Notes under the pieces: generated by a model
What the model was told of the DNA's origin: nothing
What the model saw: the letters and a program-made list of their open reading frames with translations, nothing else
The model's database searches: none
Part shown: piece by piece, positions 32,501 through 38,436 of the stretch
How positions within the stretch are numbered: position 1 is the first letter of the stretch
Layout of the letters: every line of letters begins with the position of its first letter
DNA from: Fimbriimonas sp.
GTDB lineage: Bacteria; Armatimonadota; Fimbriimonadia; Fimbriimonadales; Fimbriimonadaceae
Length of the DNA stretch: 38,436 nucleotides
Direction: 5' to 3'
NCBI GenBank assembly: GCA_031292555.1
Contig: JARLGV010000122.1
Span: forward strand, 1 to 38,436
Position numbers and translations under genes: made by a program

Positions 32501-33834
32501 CGGACTTTGGCTAACAGGGCAGTCTTGAATGCTTGACGGTCAAACGGATTTGTTTGTTGGGCCGCCATCGTTTCGGTCTGATTCGCTTGGGCGATACCTT
32601 CGCGTTCGGTTGCCGGACTCTGGGCTGCGCTCTGAGCGGATGCCGCAGCTACCGAGGAGGGAGCGTGTTCCCGCTGCGCGGCCGCCACGGTACCGACGCG
32701 ATGGCGCACTCCTTGGAAAGCTGGATTCTGGTCGGGCGCCGGAGCGCTCGGAGGGGATGGAGGCGCGACCGCCACTGCCATCGGCCCTCCAGAAGGACTT
32801 CCGGAGGCGATCCCAACTCCTGGACCACCAGTTGCCGGCGCGCCACCGGCAGGAGTAGATCCAGGCGCAATAACCGACGCGGTGGAAACCGCGGGACTTC
32901 GTTGCGCATTGGCCGTACTCGGAGTGGCCGCGATGGGATGAACTGCCGGAGAGTGTCCGTGCGGAGCGTTGCTTGGCGCGTTAGTACCGGCAGAGACTGG
33001 CGATCCGTGTGACTCCGATCCCGCGGCAGGGTGAGCCGCCTGGGAAGACGTGCCTGGCGTCGCGTGAGTTTCCGTAGCGGGCGCTACCGGCGCTCCGTCT
33101 GACCGCCGAGACGTGGCCCGTCCTCTGATAACTCCCGCTTGGCCGCTGAGGTCCGGCCCGAGTTCGGCGGGTCCGGTTCGGCTCGACGAGGGTCCACGAC
33201 TTGTATGGCTATCCAGGTGAAGCGAGACTCGCTGGTCTGGAGTGACATGGTCCCGCACCTGCTCCGCCACTTCGCTTCGAACGCGTGGAGCCAACGCCCC
33301 GAGTTGCCGTCGCGCGACACCGGTTTCGTCGTTTGGATCGCGCTCCAGATGCCTGCGAATCGACCTCGACAGACCGCGCGAAGGAGGCCCGGTAGGGCGC
33401 TCGCCCCGTCGTAGGGTCAAGGGGACCAAAGGTGAGGCAGCCGAAAGCGAAACCGATCTTTCGCCACTCGCCGCCAAATGCGCCTCGGCTTCAAGTTCTG
33501 AAGTCGACTGAGTCGCCGGACCAGATTTGGATTGCTGAACCGCGTGGGCGGCCTCGTGCGCGAGAACCTGGCGCCCCTCCGTCGTTTTGGGTTGATATTC
33601 GCCCCGGCCGAAGTAGATTTGGCCCCCCAGCGTTACCGCCCTTGCCCCGTACTGTGAGGCGACTTGGTCGCCCTTGGCGCCATCGTGAACCTTCAAGTGA
33701 GTCAGATCGCAGCCAAAAGTCGGTTCCATCTCTCGTCTGACCGATGACGGCACTGGCTTGGGAATCTCGGTGGTCCGGCTTGCTGGAGGCGCCTTTTGGG
33801 GCTCATGGCATCGAGTCTTTGTGCAGTTAGCCAT
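29590..33834 (-). CDS. DUF4157 eCIS effector with C-terminal cytidine-deaminase-like domain
   Basis: This multidomain product has 1414 residues. Residues of about 30-101 are the DUF4157 (eCIS core) module, ending in the zinc-protease-like HEAAH (93-97) within LAHEAAHAVQQS. About 102-590 is a Pro/Ala/Ser-rich, probably disordered region. About 591-831 is charged coiled helix. About 831-1131 is hydrophobic/amphipathic helix (for example VLQVLGL, WIIGLLNPASAFV, VLISLLASILGLGG). The last 150 residues include HAE (1298-1300) and PCGPC (1329-1333), the zinc-binding and catalytic signature of the cytidine deaminase fold. DUF4157 is known to mark eCIS-associated toxins. I infer an injected deaminase toxin, with the middle acting in packing or membrane passage. 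No neighbouring immunity gene is recognisable. Confidence 0.82.
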   Translation of the reverse strand: MANCTKTRCHEPQKAPPASRTTEIPKPVPSSVRREMEPTFGCDLTHLKVHDGAKGDQVASQYGARAVTLGGQIYFGRGEYQPKTTEGRQVLAHEAAHAVQQSKSGPATQSTSELEAEAHLAASGERSVSLSAASPLVPLTLRRGERPTGPPSRGLSRSIRRHLERDPNDETGVARRQLGALAPRVRSEVAEQVRDHVTPDQRVSLHLDSHTSRGPSSSRTGPAELGPDLSGQAGVIRGRATSRRSDGAPVAPATETHATPGTSSQAAHPAAGSESHGSPVSAGTNAPSNAPHGHSPAVHPIAATPSTANAQRSPAVSTASVIAPGSTPAGGAPATGGPGVGIASGSPSGGPMAVAVAPPSPPSAPAPDQNPAFQGVRHRVGTVAAAQREHAPSSVAAASAQSAAQSPATEREGIAQANQTETMAAQQTNPFDRQAFKTALLAKVREITPANLGEADSFQHSGRAGEIRRDVSGQVQSGTSQAAGGVPAATSATPDTSSVPPRVAEPMQSDAAGPAPDSIPSRGAVQAPRPNDQVDLDHGPQQIDSTMAQGGVTTEQLQRSNEPTFTGAVAATDQARQHSATAPTQFRAEETAALGAERQQTSVLVGGDLQRMHAGRAGVLGQATGQQNDARTQTEQARQNITSEINRRFAALRTSVEGRLAQVETDANREFDTGSETARQNFEQYVGTRMDAYKDDRYSGALGWTLWLKDKVMSMPSEVDAFYTEGRDAYLAEMDAVIERVATIVETGLTAATTMIQEGRTAIHEYVTSLPENLRSIGQTAEQSLADQFTQLEQSVSDRRDRLIDSLAQRYVANVQAIDDRISAMQAENRGLVDAALGAITGVINTIRSLANTLMNVLSRAASAIGMIIRDPIGFLGNLVSAIGQGLRQFINNIGRYLIQGLMGWLFGALASAGIQMPTTFDLRSILGLVLQVLGLTYANFRRRAVAILGEGVVRALETTAEVFRVLITEGPAGLWRWISAQFEALKEQMISQIREFVMERVIMAGIQWIIGLLNPASAFVRACLAIKDIVVFFIERGSQILALVNAIIDSVVAIAQGNLTAAANWVENALARSVPVLISLLASILGLGGISDRIRTIIERIQNPINQIIDSVIRGAASLVRTVGRALGFGRQPENQSPSETVKALASARMTERLTPSHSLADVRTVMGQILAELRPQGLLNLELGAPDQEGESAVLASASETVPIGKIKKVDQDGRSVSVAMVARMVVSQPPILTNNLTQTDSSGRDLIQTSLMGGRERMANVRPVLGQVESVTPTEVRTRTFNGIRAFSDIQNQTHAEHHFISWLRSEEHVRSNMTRLEVQLNPLAPCGPCSDELSDLVAQRKHENSLFTAHIEWTRLYVNPDDDHDYFLKFARLQRTFDTHAGPGTIPPNELEEARTYNPGRDDRPRRNRR

Positions 33835-34078
33835 TCGGGAGCCCCCTAAAGACGGTGTGGGCCACGGTCCGACCCATCGACTCCGCGCTTCCTTTCGCCA
33901 CGTTGCCCGATAGGTGATCGCTCGTCCCTGAAGCGAAGGCTACACCGGTTGCAGACGTCAATAGGGAAGTCAATTCGTGCCGGAAGGCAGACTCAAAACG
34001 GTCGGCATCTCGCTGGGAGAAGCCAACTAGGCTCAGCGACTCGATCGAGATCTGGAATCGTGGGCGATTCACACCCAT
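33827..34078 (-). CDS. Small eCIS-associated protein
   Basis: This is an 83-residue protein from ATG 34078, which has GGAGG at 7-base spacing; a TTG two codons earlier and a GTG two codons later (GTGA overlap) are less well placed. It contains the pattern FQISIESLSLVGFSQRDADRFESAFRHELTSLL, matching in style small proteins found next to DUF4157 and AAA genes in many eCIS loci. It overlaps the AAA stop by 10 bases and precedes the DUF4157 gene by under 10. Function is unknown; a chaperone, adaptor or immunity role for the adjacent cargo is conjecture. Confidence 0.7.
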   Translation of the reverse strand: MGVNRPRFQISIESLSLVGFSQRDADRFESAFRHELTSLLTSATGVAFASGTSDHLSGNVAKGSAESMGRTVAHTVFRGLPNG

Positions 34079-35892
34079 TCGCAAACCTCCGATTCCAGTA
34101 GGGGGCGGTCAAGCTTCGAGTACTCGGTCTTTGCCGCCGCCCTGAAGTGAGACATTCTGATCTCCGACTCCTCGTCGGCGGCCAGAAAGGCGGCCGAGAG
34201 GGCGATGTTACGGATATGCCCGCCGGAGATATTGAGCTTGGCCAGCTTCGAATAGTCGATATCGGAAACCGGCGCCTTCTTGGGAATGGACTTTTGCCAG
34301 ATCTGAATCCGCTCTTGGGGGCCCGGGAAGGGAAACGAGACGATGAACCGAAGGCGCCGAAGGAACGCGGGGTCGAACGACTCCTTCATGTTGGTGGTCA
34401 GAATCGCGATGCCGCGATACGACTCCATGCGCTGCAGCAGGTACCCGACCTCGATATTCGCATAGCGGTCATGGCTGTCTTTCACCTCGGTGCGCTTGCC
34501 GAACAACGCGTCCGCTTCATCGAAGAGTAGAACGGCTCCGCAGCGCTCGGCGGCGTCGAACAGCTTCTTCAGGTTCTTCTCGGTTTCGCCGATATATTTG
34601 CTGACGACGGAGGATAGATCGATTCGGAAAAGATCCAGCCCGAGTTCGTGGGCCAGGACCTCTGCGCTCAAGGTCTTTCCCGTGCCGCTCGCGCCGTGGA
34701 ACAGGGCCGCGATGCCGAGCCCCCGCGCAATTCGGTCGCCAAACCCCCAGTCGTGGTGAACGATGGCTCGTTTGCGAACTTGAGCCACAAGTTCGCGCAA
34801 AACGGTCCTCTGTTCGTCGGGCAACACCAGGTCGTCCCAACTTGCGACGGGCTCAATGCGCTGCGCCAGTTCGTCGAGCTTTCGCCGGCTGGCCGACTTG
34901 GCTTCGTTCCAGAGTGCCTTCTCAAACGAGCCGCCGTCGCTCCGGGCATGGCGCACGACCTCGTCAAGGCGGCCGGGAGGAACGTCGAACTGCTCGACTA
35001 TTTGGCGAAGCTTCCCGTTCAGCCTACTGGCGTCGACGCCGATGGCTTTGGTCCAGTACTCGGACCTCTCCGAAGGCGTGGGAGCTTGAACATCCAGGTG
35101 AACGATGTCGTTCAAGTCGAGCCGCTCGGAGGTTCCAATCGCGCAGGGGGTCTTGAGGTGTTTGGCAAACGCCCTTACGTTGTCGATGCTGTCGTGAGCT
35201 TCGATCATGAGGCTCGCGCCGTGGATGGCAGCATATCGAGTCCACTGCTTGGCGAGGGTGTATTGCCCATCGGCGGTCGATGGGATAAGGCGGGAGTCCA
35301 ACTTCCACGCGGACAAGCTCAGTTGCAGGGAAGCGGCAAGGAATACCCATATCTGGGATTCAGCATCGCCGCCCACGAGGTTTGTTGTTGGCGACTTGTC
35401 CGACCAACTCTCGGTTAGCAGGATGGCGATCTCGTCGATTCGTTTGTTGTGGAAGATCTCTCCGTCGAGGGGCAAAATGAACTGCAGCAGCGGTTGATCG
35501 AGTCCAACCGAACCTAACAGTGCAAACAGAACACCTTCGTCGATGCGGATGGTGGCCTGCGACAAGCTGCTGCTAGTGTCGATATGGATCAGGTCCCACC
35601 GCCTGAGGGGGGACGACGGGGAGAAGGCGTCCCAGTGGGGATCGGCAAGCTTGTCAAGTGCGTAGCCGACGGTTAGCCTTCCGTGCGGTAGCGAGGCGAG
35701 AAGTGAGCTATCGATTTCCAGGCATGTCGCGATGGCCAGGACGGCCCGTTCGAACTCTGACAGCCCAAAGACGGAGGCAACTTCCTCCAGCCGCCTCGGC
35801 GAATGGAGCTCGCTTGAATCGGTTCCTGAGATGACATTCTTGGCCCACGCCAAAGGGGAGGTGAAATCGGTGTCTGCCGGTCGGCTGTTCAT
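34069..35892 (-). CDS. eCIS AAA+ ATPase (Pvc15-like)
   Basis: The 607-residue product has one AAA+ module in its C-terminal half: Walker A HGASGTGKT (about 397-405), Walker B VLLFDEAD (about 454-461), sensor-1 ILTTNMK, and the arginine-finger region FLRRLRFIVSFPFPGP. The N-terminal 350 residues are helical with winged-helix-like and inactive-AAA-like character. This matches the eCIS ATPase Pvc15/Afp15, thought to load toxins or help assemble or reset the particle. It overlaps the DUF4255 gene upstream (ATGA) and the small gene downstream. Confidence 0.92.
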   Translation of the reverse strand: MNSRPADTDFTSPLAWAKNVISGTDSSELHSPRRLEEVASVFGLSEFERAVLAIATCLEIDSSLLASLPHGRLTVGYALDKLADPHWDAFSPSSPLRRWDLIHIDTSSSLSQATIRIDEGVLFALLGSVGLDQPLLQFILPLDGEIFHNKRIDEIAILLTESWSDKSPTTNLVGGDAESQIWVFLAASLQLSLSAWKLDSRLIPSTADGQYTLAKQWTRYAAIHGASLMIEAHDSIDNVRAFAKHLKTPCAIGTSERLDLNDIVHLDVQAPTPSERSEYWTKAIGVDASRLNGKLRQIVEQFDVPPGRLDEVVRHARSDGGSFEKALWNEAKSASRRKLDELAQRIEPVASWDDLVLPDEQRTVLRELVAQVRKRAIVHHDWGFGDRIARGLGIAALFHGASGTGKTLSAEVLAHELGLDLFRIDLSSVVSKYIGETEKNLKKLFDAAERCGAVLLFDEADALFGKRTEVKDSHDRYANIEVGYLLQRMESYRGIAILTTNMKESFDPAFLRRLRFIVSFPFPGPQERIQIWQKSIPKKAPVSDIDYSKLAKLNISGGHIRNIALSAAFLAADEESEIRMSHFRAAAKTEYSKLDRPLLESEVCEWV

Positions 35893-37088
35893 AGCGTCAC
35901 CACCGGCTGGACCTTTGGAGCGACGCTTTGGAACTGGAGCAATGACTCCGCTCCATCGACGCGAAGGCGAACGATGTAGTCGCCGGCGGGGAACCCCGAG
36001 CAGTCCACCGTCGCCGTGAGATAGGGCCGCCCTGCCGACGGAAGCTCTATGCGGTGCTGGTCCGCAAAGTCCCCGCTCAGCAAGCTGAATACGGCAAAGG
36101 CAGCTTGATCGGCGGAGATCGATGGAGTGAAGACAAGCTGGACGTTGTTGCCTGGCAACACCGTAGCCGACGCAAGAATAGGACGCAGCAGGAACGGGAA
36201 GATGCCGGAAGTGACGGTATGACCGCTGCTGGTGAACTGAGCGCCAAGTTGCCTAAGTCCGGCCGGAACGGAGGATGGCAAGATGGCTTCGATCGCGTCC
36301 GGCACGTCGGCCGATTTGGTGGGAACGATCGTCTCACCTGAATCCAACGTGAGCGTGAGCCCCGCGTTGAGAATGTTGGTCCCCGGTTGCAGCAGATTGG
36401 CGCCCTTCAAAACAAGGGTTGCTCCCGTCTCGATTGGGTCAGAGACACGGTGGCCCTTGGACCAAATCGAATCGATTGAGGGCCCAAAGCTCGGCAATGC
36501 GGCGGCAGAGAATCCTCGCACGGGAAGGGCCGCCTCGGGATCCGAGTCGCTCTCTAGAATGACGGTCGTCGCCAACACGTGAATGGAGAGCCAAAACTGT
36601 GCGCCGGTCACCATGCCCCAAATCTTGCTAAGCTCGTCGAGGCTGATCTGAGGCATCGACAACTTGATGGCTTCAGTCTGGGTCGCCAAAGTCGCTCCGT
36701 CGAGTAAGGGATCGGCGGCAATCGATGCCGCGATTTGGCTCCGAGTCAATCCCGGGTGCGCGTGAATGGCAAGGACGACCGCCCCCATGAGGTTGTTCGA
36801 GGCAATCTCCGAAGAGGCCGCGAAGCTCACGAGGTATGAAAGATTGATGGCGGTCGTCGGCCTCTTTGCGAGGCTTCCATCGCTTCTACGCGTCCCCAGA
36901 TCACCGCCCGCGTAGCCAGGGTTGTGCTCGATTTGGTAGAGAAAGAGGTTGACGGTGGGTTTCGCAGTCGAGATCTTGTCGGGTCGAACCATCGAGACAT
37001 CGCTTCCGGAATCAATTGCATGGCAGACCCCGAAAAGCCAATCTCGAAGGGTGCGCGTCACGGCGGCGGGGTTTAGGGCGCTGCTCAT
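35889..37088 (-). CDS. DUF4255 / Pvc16-type tail terminator (cap) protein
   Basis: The 399-residue product has the DUF4255 (Pvc16 N-terminal) module at residues 1-190: TRTLRDWLFGVC, VSMVRPDKISTAKPTVNLFLYQIEHNPGYAGGDLGTRR, LSYLVSFAASSE, ANNLMGAVVLAIHAHPGLTR and DELSKIWGMVTGAQFWLSIHVLAT. The C-terminal half is two Ig/TIG-like beta domains, an extension often seen in these proteins. Pvc16/Afp16 caps the sheath-tube end and sets particle length. It overlaps the upstream Pro-rich gene and the ATPase gene by ATGA. Confidence 0.9.
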   Translation of the reverse strand: MSSALNPAAVTRTLRDWLFGVCHAIDSGSDVSMVRPDKISTAKPTVNLFLYQIEHNPGYAGGDLGTRRSDGSLAKRPTTAINLSYLVSFAASSEIASNNLMGAVVLAIHAHPGLTRSQIAASIAADPLLDGATLATQTEAIKLSMPQISLDELSKIWGMVTGAQFWLSIHVLATTVILESDSDPEAALPVRGFSAAALPSFGPSIDSIWSKGHRVSDPIETGATLVLKGANLLQPGTNILNAGLTLTLDSGETIVPTKSADVPDAIEAILPSSVPAGLRQLGAQFTSSGHTVTSGIFPFLLRPILASATVLPGNNVQLVFTPSISADQAAFAVFSLLSGDFADQHRIELPSAGRPYLTATVDCSGFPAGDYIVRLRVDGAESLLQFQSVAPKVQPVVTL

Positions 37089-37999
37089 GACCGTCCTCGC
37101 TTCTTCAGGAGATCATCCAGCGAAAGGCGCGTGTTCGGCGGTCTGGGGCCGGTGATTCTTCGGCCCGACGGTATATCTTTCGCCGAGTGCACCTCGATCC
37201 GACCGATGCGGATGTCGACAACGGTCGCCTGCTCGGGACGGTCAGCTTCCATTCGGGCACCGTTGCTCGTTTGCGGCGATGCCTCGTGGATAATCTGGCT
37301 GTTGGTGGCCGTTGGATAGATGGCAACCTCAATCGGATTTGAGGGAACGACAATGGACGGCGCTTCATTGTTTACAGTCAAAGGGGCGTAAGTGATCGAA
37401 GTGGAAGCGTCGATTTCGAACTGCCGGCTCCAGAGGTTCTGGTTCTCGACCGTGATGGAGCTGAGTTGAGTGACGAACTCGTTCTGGATCGTAGGCGGCG
37501 TTCTCGCCGGCGGCACGGTGGGTTCGTCCGGTGACTCGTGATCGCCGTCATTCGTCGCAGCCACCACTGAGCCTGGACCTTCATGAACGTAAACTAGCCG
37601 TTCGATCGGCGCCGGGGCATCGGGGATCACGAGTTCCGCGGGGGCCGGCTTCGACGGCTCTTGCGGATCGAGTCTTTGGCTCTCGACGAGCGGTATGTTC
37701 TCGATCGACCGAGCAACTCGCGGTTTGAGGGGGGCGGGTTGAGCCTCCTTCTCCGGCGGCCTTGACGTCCTTTCAACAGTCGACGGTGATTCTTCGGGTT
37801 CCGAAGTATTCGGTGGCCTTGTCGCATCCGGTGGGACATGCCTTACAACGGCTTCATTAGGTGCCCGGGCTTCGATTTCGAGCGATTCGACTTCGAAGCC
37901 GACACCTGGTCGGATGGTCTCGAACGGACTCAGAATGAGCGGCCGTATCACCGGCGAGCTCTCTTTCATTCGTTCGGCAACCGAAGTGAATAGGTCCAT
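37085..37999 (-). CDS. Pro/Glu-rich eCIS protein with C-terminal IGRIEV motif
   Basis: The 304-residue product is low-complexity and probably disordered (about 50-175 rich in Pro/Glu/Ser/Thr). A C-terminal patch reads VVDIRIGRIEVHSA, followed after a basic Pro-rich stretch by RLSLDDLLKKRGRS. Similar IGRIEV plus LSLDDYL tails are known from proteins preceding DUF4255 genes in other eCIS loci; this is recalled family knowledge and not checked here. No enzymatic motif is present. The ATG abuts the previous stop codon and its TGA overlaps the next ATG. A structural or docking role is likely but unproven. Confidence 0.75.
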   Translation of the reverse strand: MDLFTSVAERMKESSPVIRPLILSPFETIRPGVGFEVESLEIEARAPNEAVVRHVPPDATRPPNTSEPEESPSTVERTSRPPEKEAQPAPLKPRVARSIENIPLVESQRLDPQEPSKPAPAELVIPDAPAPIERLVYVHEGPGSVVAATNDGDHESPDEPTVPPARTPPTIQNEFVTQLSSITVENQNLWSRQFEIDASTSITYAPLTVNNEAPSIVVPSNPIEVAIYPTATNSQIIHEASPQTSNGARMEADRPEQATVVDIRIGRIEVHSAKDIPSGRRITGPRPPNTRLSLDDLLKKRGRS

Positions 38000-38436
38000 C
38001 TATCGCTTTACCAAATGCAGGTATCGAGCACGACGAGAGGCCGACAGGGCCAGTATTTGATCCTCAGTCCAGCCGTAGGCGGAAGCCAGACAATGTATCT
38101 GTTGAAGCAGCCTGTTTCCCCACACTTCGATCTCATCCCAGAGGAATCGCCAAGGGTCAAAGCGAGGCGAAATCCTTACCGAGCACTTGGGGCACTCGAT
38201 GTCGAGCGAGATGTGCGCCAGCGGGTCGGCATCGGCCAGACATTCTCCTGTAACTCGGATGGCTTCGTCGACCTTGTCTTCTTGCCAGTCGCCCTTTAGG
38301 ACGCATCTCTTGAAGAGCTGCTCCCGGATATTGTCGGCGGCGGATGCAGCCTCGATGTCTCCAGCCGTGATCATCCGAACATCCAGGTCGAACCCTACGC
38401 CCTTCACAGGAATAGGGGTTACAGGGCTTCTCGGCA
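38000..38436 (-). CDS. T4-type baseplate hub assembly chaperone-like eCIS protein (N-terminus outside window)
   Basis: The visible 145 codons are the C-terminal part of a protein whose frame stays open to the right edge. A GTG at 38407 could start a shorter form, but the upstream codons read PRSPVTPIP without stops and the domain needs more N-terminus. Visible features are NIREQLFKRCVL, a zinc-ribbon-like IECPKCSV, and the C-terminal WGNRLLQQIHCLASAYGWTEDQILALSASRRARYL. This pattern fits the T4-family baseplate hub assembly chaperone group found beside sheath and tube genes of eCIS. The stop codon directly abuts the next ATG. Confidence 0.75.
   Translation of the reverse strand, partial: PRSPVTPIPVKGVGFDLDVRMITAGDIEAASAADNIREQLFKRCVLKGDWQEDKVDEAIRVTGECLADADPLAHISLDIECPKCSVRISPRFDPWRFLWDEIEVWGNRLLQQIHCLASAYGWTEDQILALSASRRARYLHLVKR

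Larger units (their letters stand above)
15692..38436 (-). other. Extracellular contractile injection system (eCIS) locus, partial
   Basis: Fifteen consecutive minus-strand genes match the baseplate, cap, ATPase and cargo set of PVC/Afp/MAC-like phage-tail-derived injection systems: DUF4255, AAA+, DUF4157, Pvc7-like, LysM/gpX-like, gp27-like, gp5-OB, PAAR-like, gp25, two gp6-like, tail-I-like and DUF6519. No capsid, terminase, portal, integrase or lysis genes occur in between, so this is not a prophage. No T6SS membrane-complex genes (TssJLM) are present either, which favours a free or extracellular eCIS. Sheath and tube genes are not in the window and are expected beyond 38436. Gene junctions are almost all overlapping, indicating one operon. 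Confidence 0.9.

Noticed and set aside
15692-38436. Prophage interpretation of the tail-like genes
   Set aside because: No capsid, portal, terminase, integrase or lysis genes are seen, while DUF4255, AAA+ and DUF4157 are eCIS markers.
15692-38436. Type VI secretion system interpretation
   Set aside because: There are no TssJLM, TssK or ClpV-like genes; the ATPase is of the Pvc15 type and hub and spike are split rather than a VgrG.
1-38436. CRISPR arrays, insertion sequences, rRNA genes
   Set aside because: No regularly spaced direct repeats, transposase-like frames or rRNA-like sequence were seen on either strand.

Overview
The window reads as bacterial chromosome of moderately high GC, with Shine-Dalgarno-type starts, frequent GTG/TTG starts, many secreted proteins and a two-subunit sulfate adenylyltransferase. 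The mix (Gly-rich Spy-like secreted protein, Gfo/Idh/MocA dehydrogenase, large secreted GH2 enzyme, beta-helix/PA14 protein) would suit Armatimonadota (Fimbriimonas-like) or a similar environmental lineage. That assignment is inference from gene style and needs a database search.

Region 1 (about 1-9,950) is a carbohydrate and cell-envelope region. It holds an LTxxQ (Spy/CpxP-like) secreted protein, a two-gene operon of a Gfo/Idh/MocA oxidoreductase and a hydroxypyruvate-isomerase-like TIM barrel, a secreted parallel beta-helix protein with a C-terminal PA14-like domain, a secreted protein of four tandem Ig-like repeats, and a secreted GH2 beta-galactosidase-like enzyme. Region 2 (10,004-14,235) is housekeeping: cysD-cysNC for sulfate activation, a divergent membrane fatty acid hydroxylase/sterol desaturase family gene, and tRNA-Asn(GTT). 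Region 3 (14,236-15,650) is a sparsely coding junction with a minimal MNT nucleotidyltransferase, one unknown ORF and structured non-coding sequence.

Region 4 (15,692 to the right edge, all minus strand) is most of an extracellular contractile injection system (eCIS; PVC/Afp/MAC-like) operon. In transcription order it encodes a T4-type baseplate-hub chaperone-like protein (cut by the window edge), a Pro-rich protein with an IGRIEV tail, a DUF4255/Pvc16 cap protein, an AAA+ ATPase (Pvc15), a small conserved-type eCIS protein, a 1414-residue DUF4157 protein, Pvc7-like and LysM/gpX-like proteins, split Pvc8 (gp27-like hub and gp5-OB spike), a PAAR-like tip, a gp25-like protein, two gp6-like baseplate wedge proteins, a gp7/tail-I-like protein and a DUF6519 beta-helix protein. 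Nearly every junction is an ATGA/GTGA or short overlap, so this is one translationally coupled operon. Sheath and inner tube genes are not in the window and should lie just beyond the right edge.

The standout is the DUF4157 protein. It begins with the eCIS-associated DUF4157 module (HEAAH), continues through a long Pro/Ala/Ser linker, a helical coiled region and about 300 residues of hydrophobic/amphipathic helices, and ends in a domain with the cytidine-deaminase signature (HAE followed by PCGPC). This looks like a deaminase toxin cargo encoded inside the structural operon, possibly combined with a tape-measure-like or membrane-active segment.
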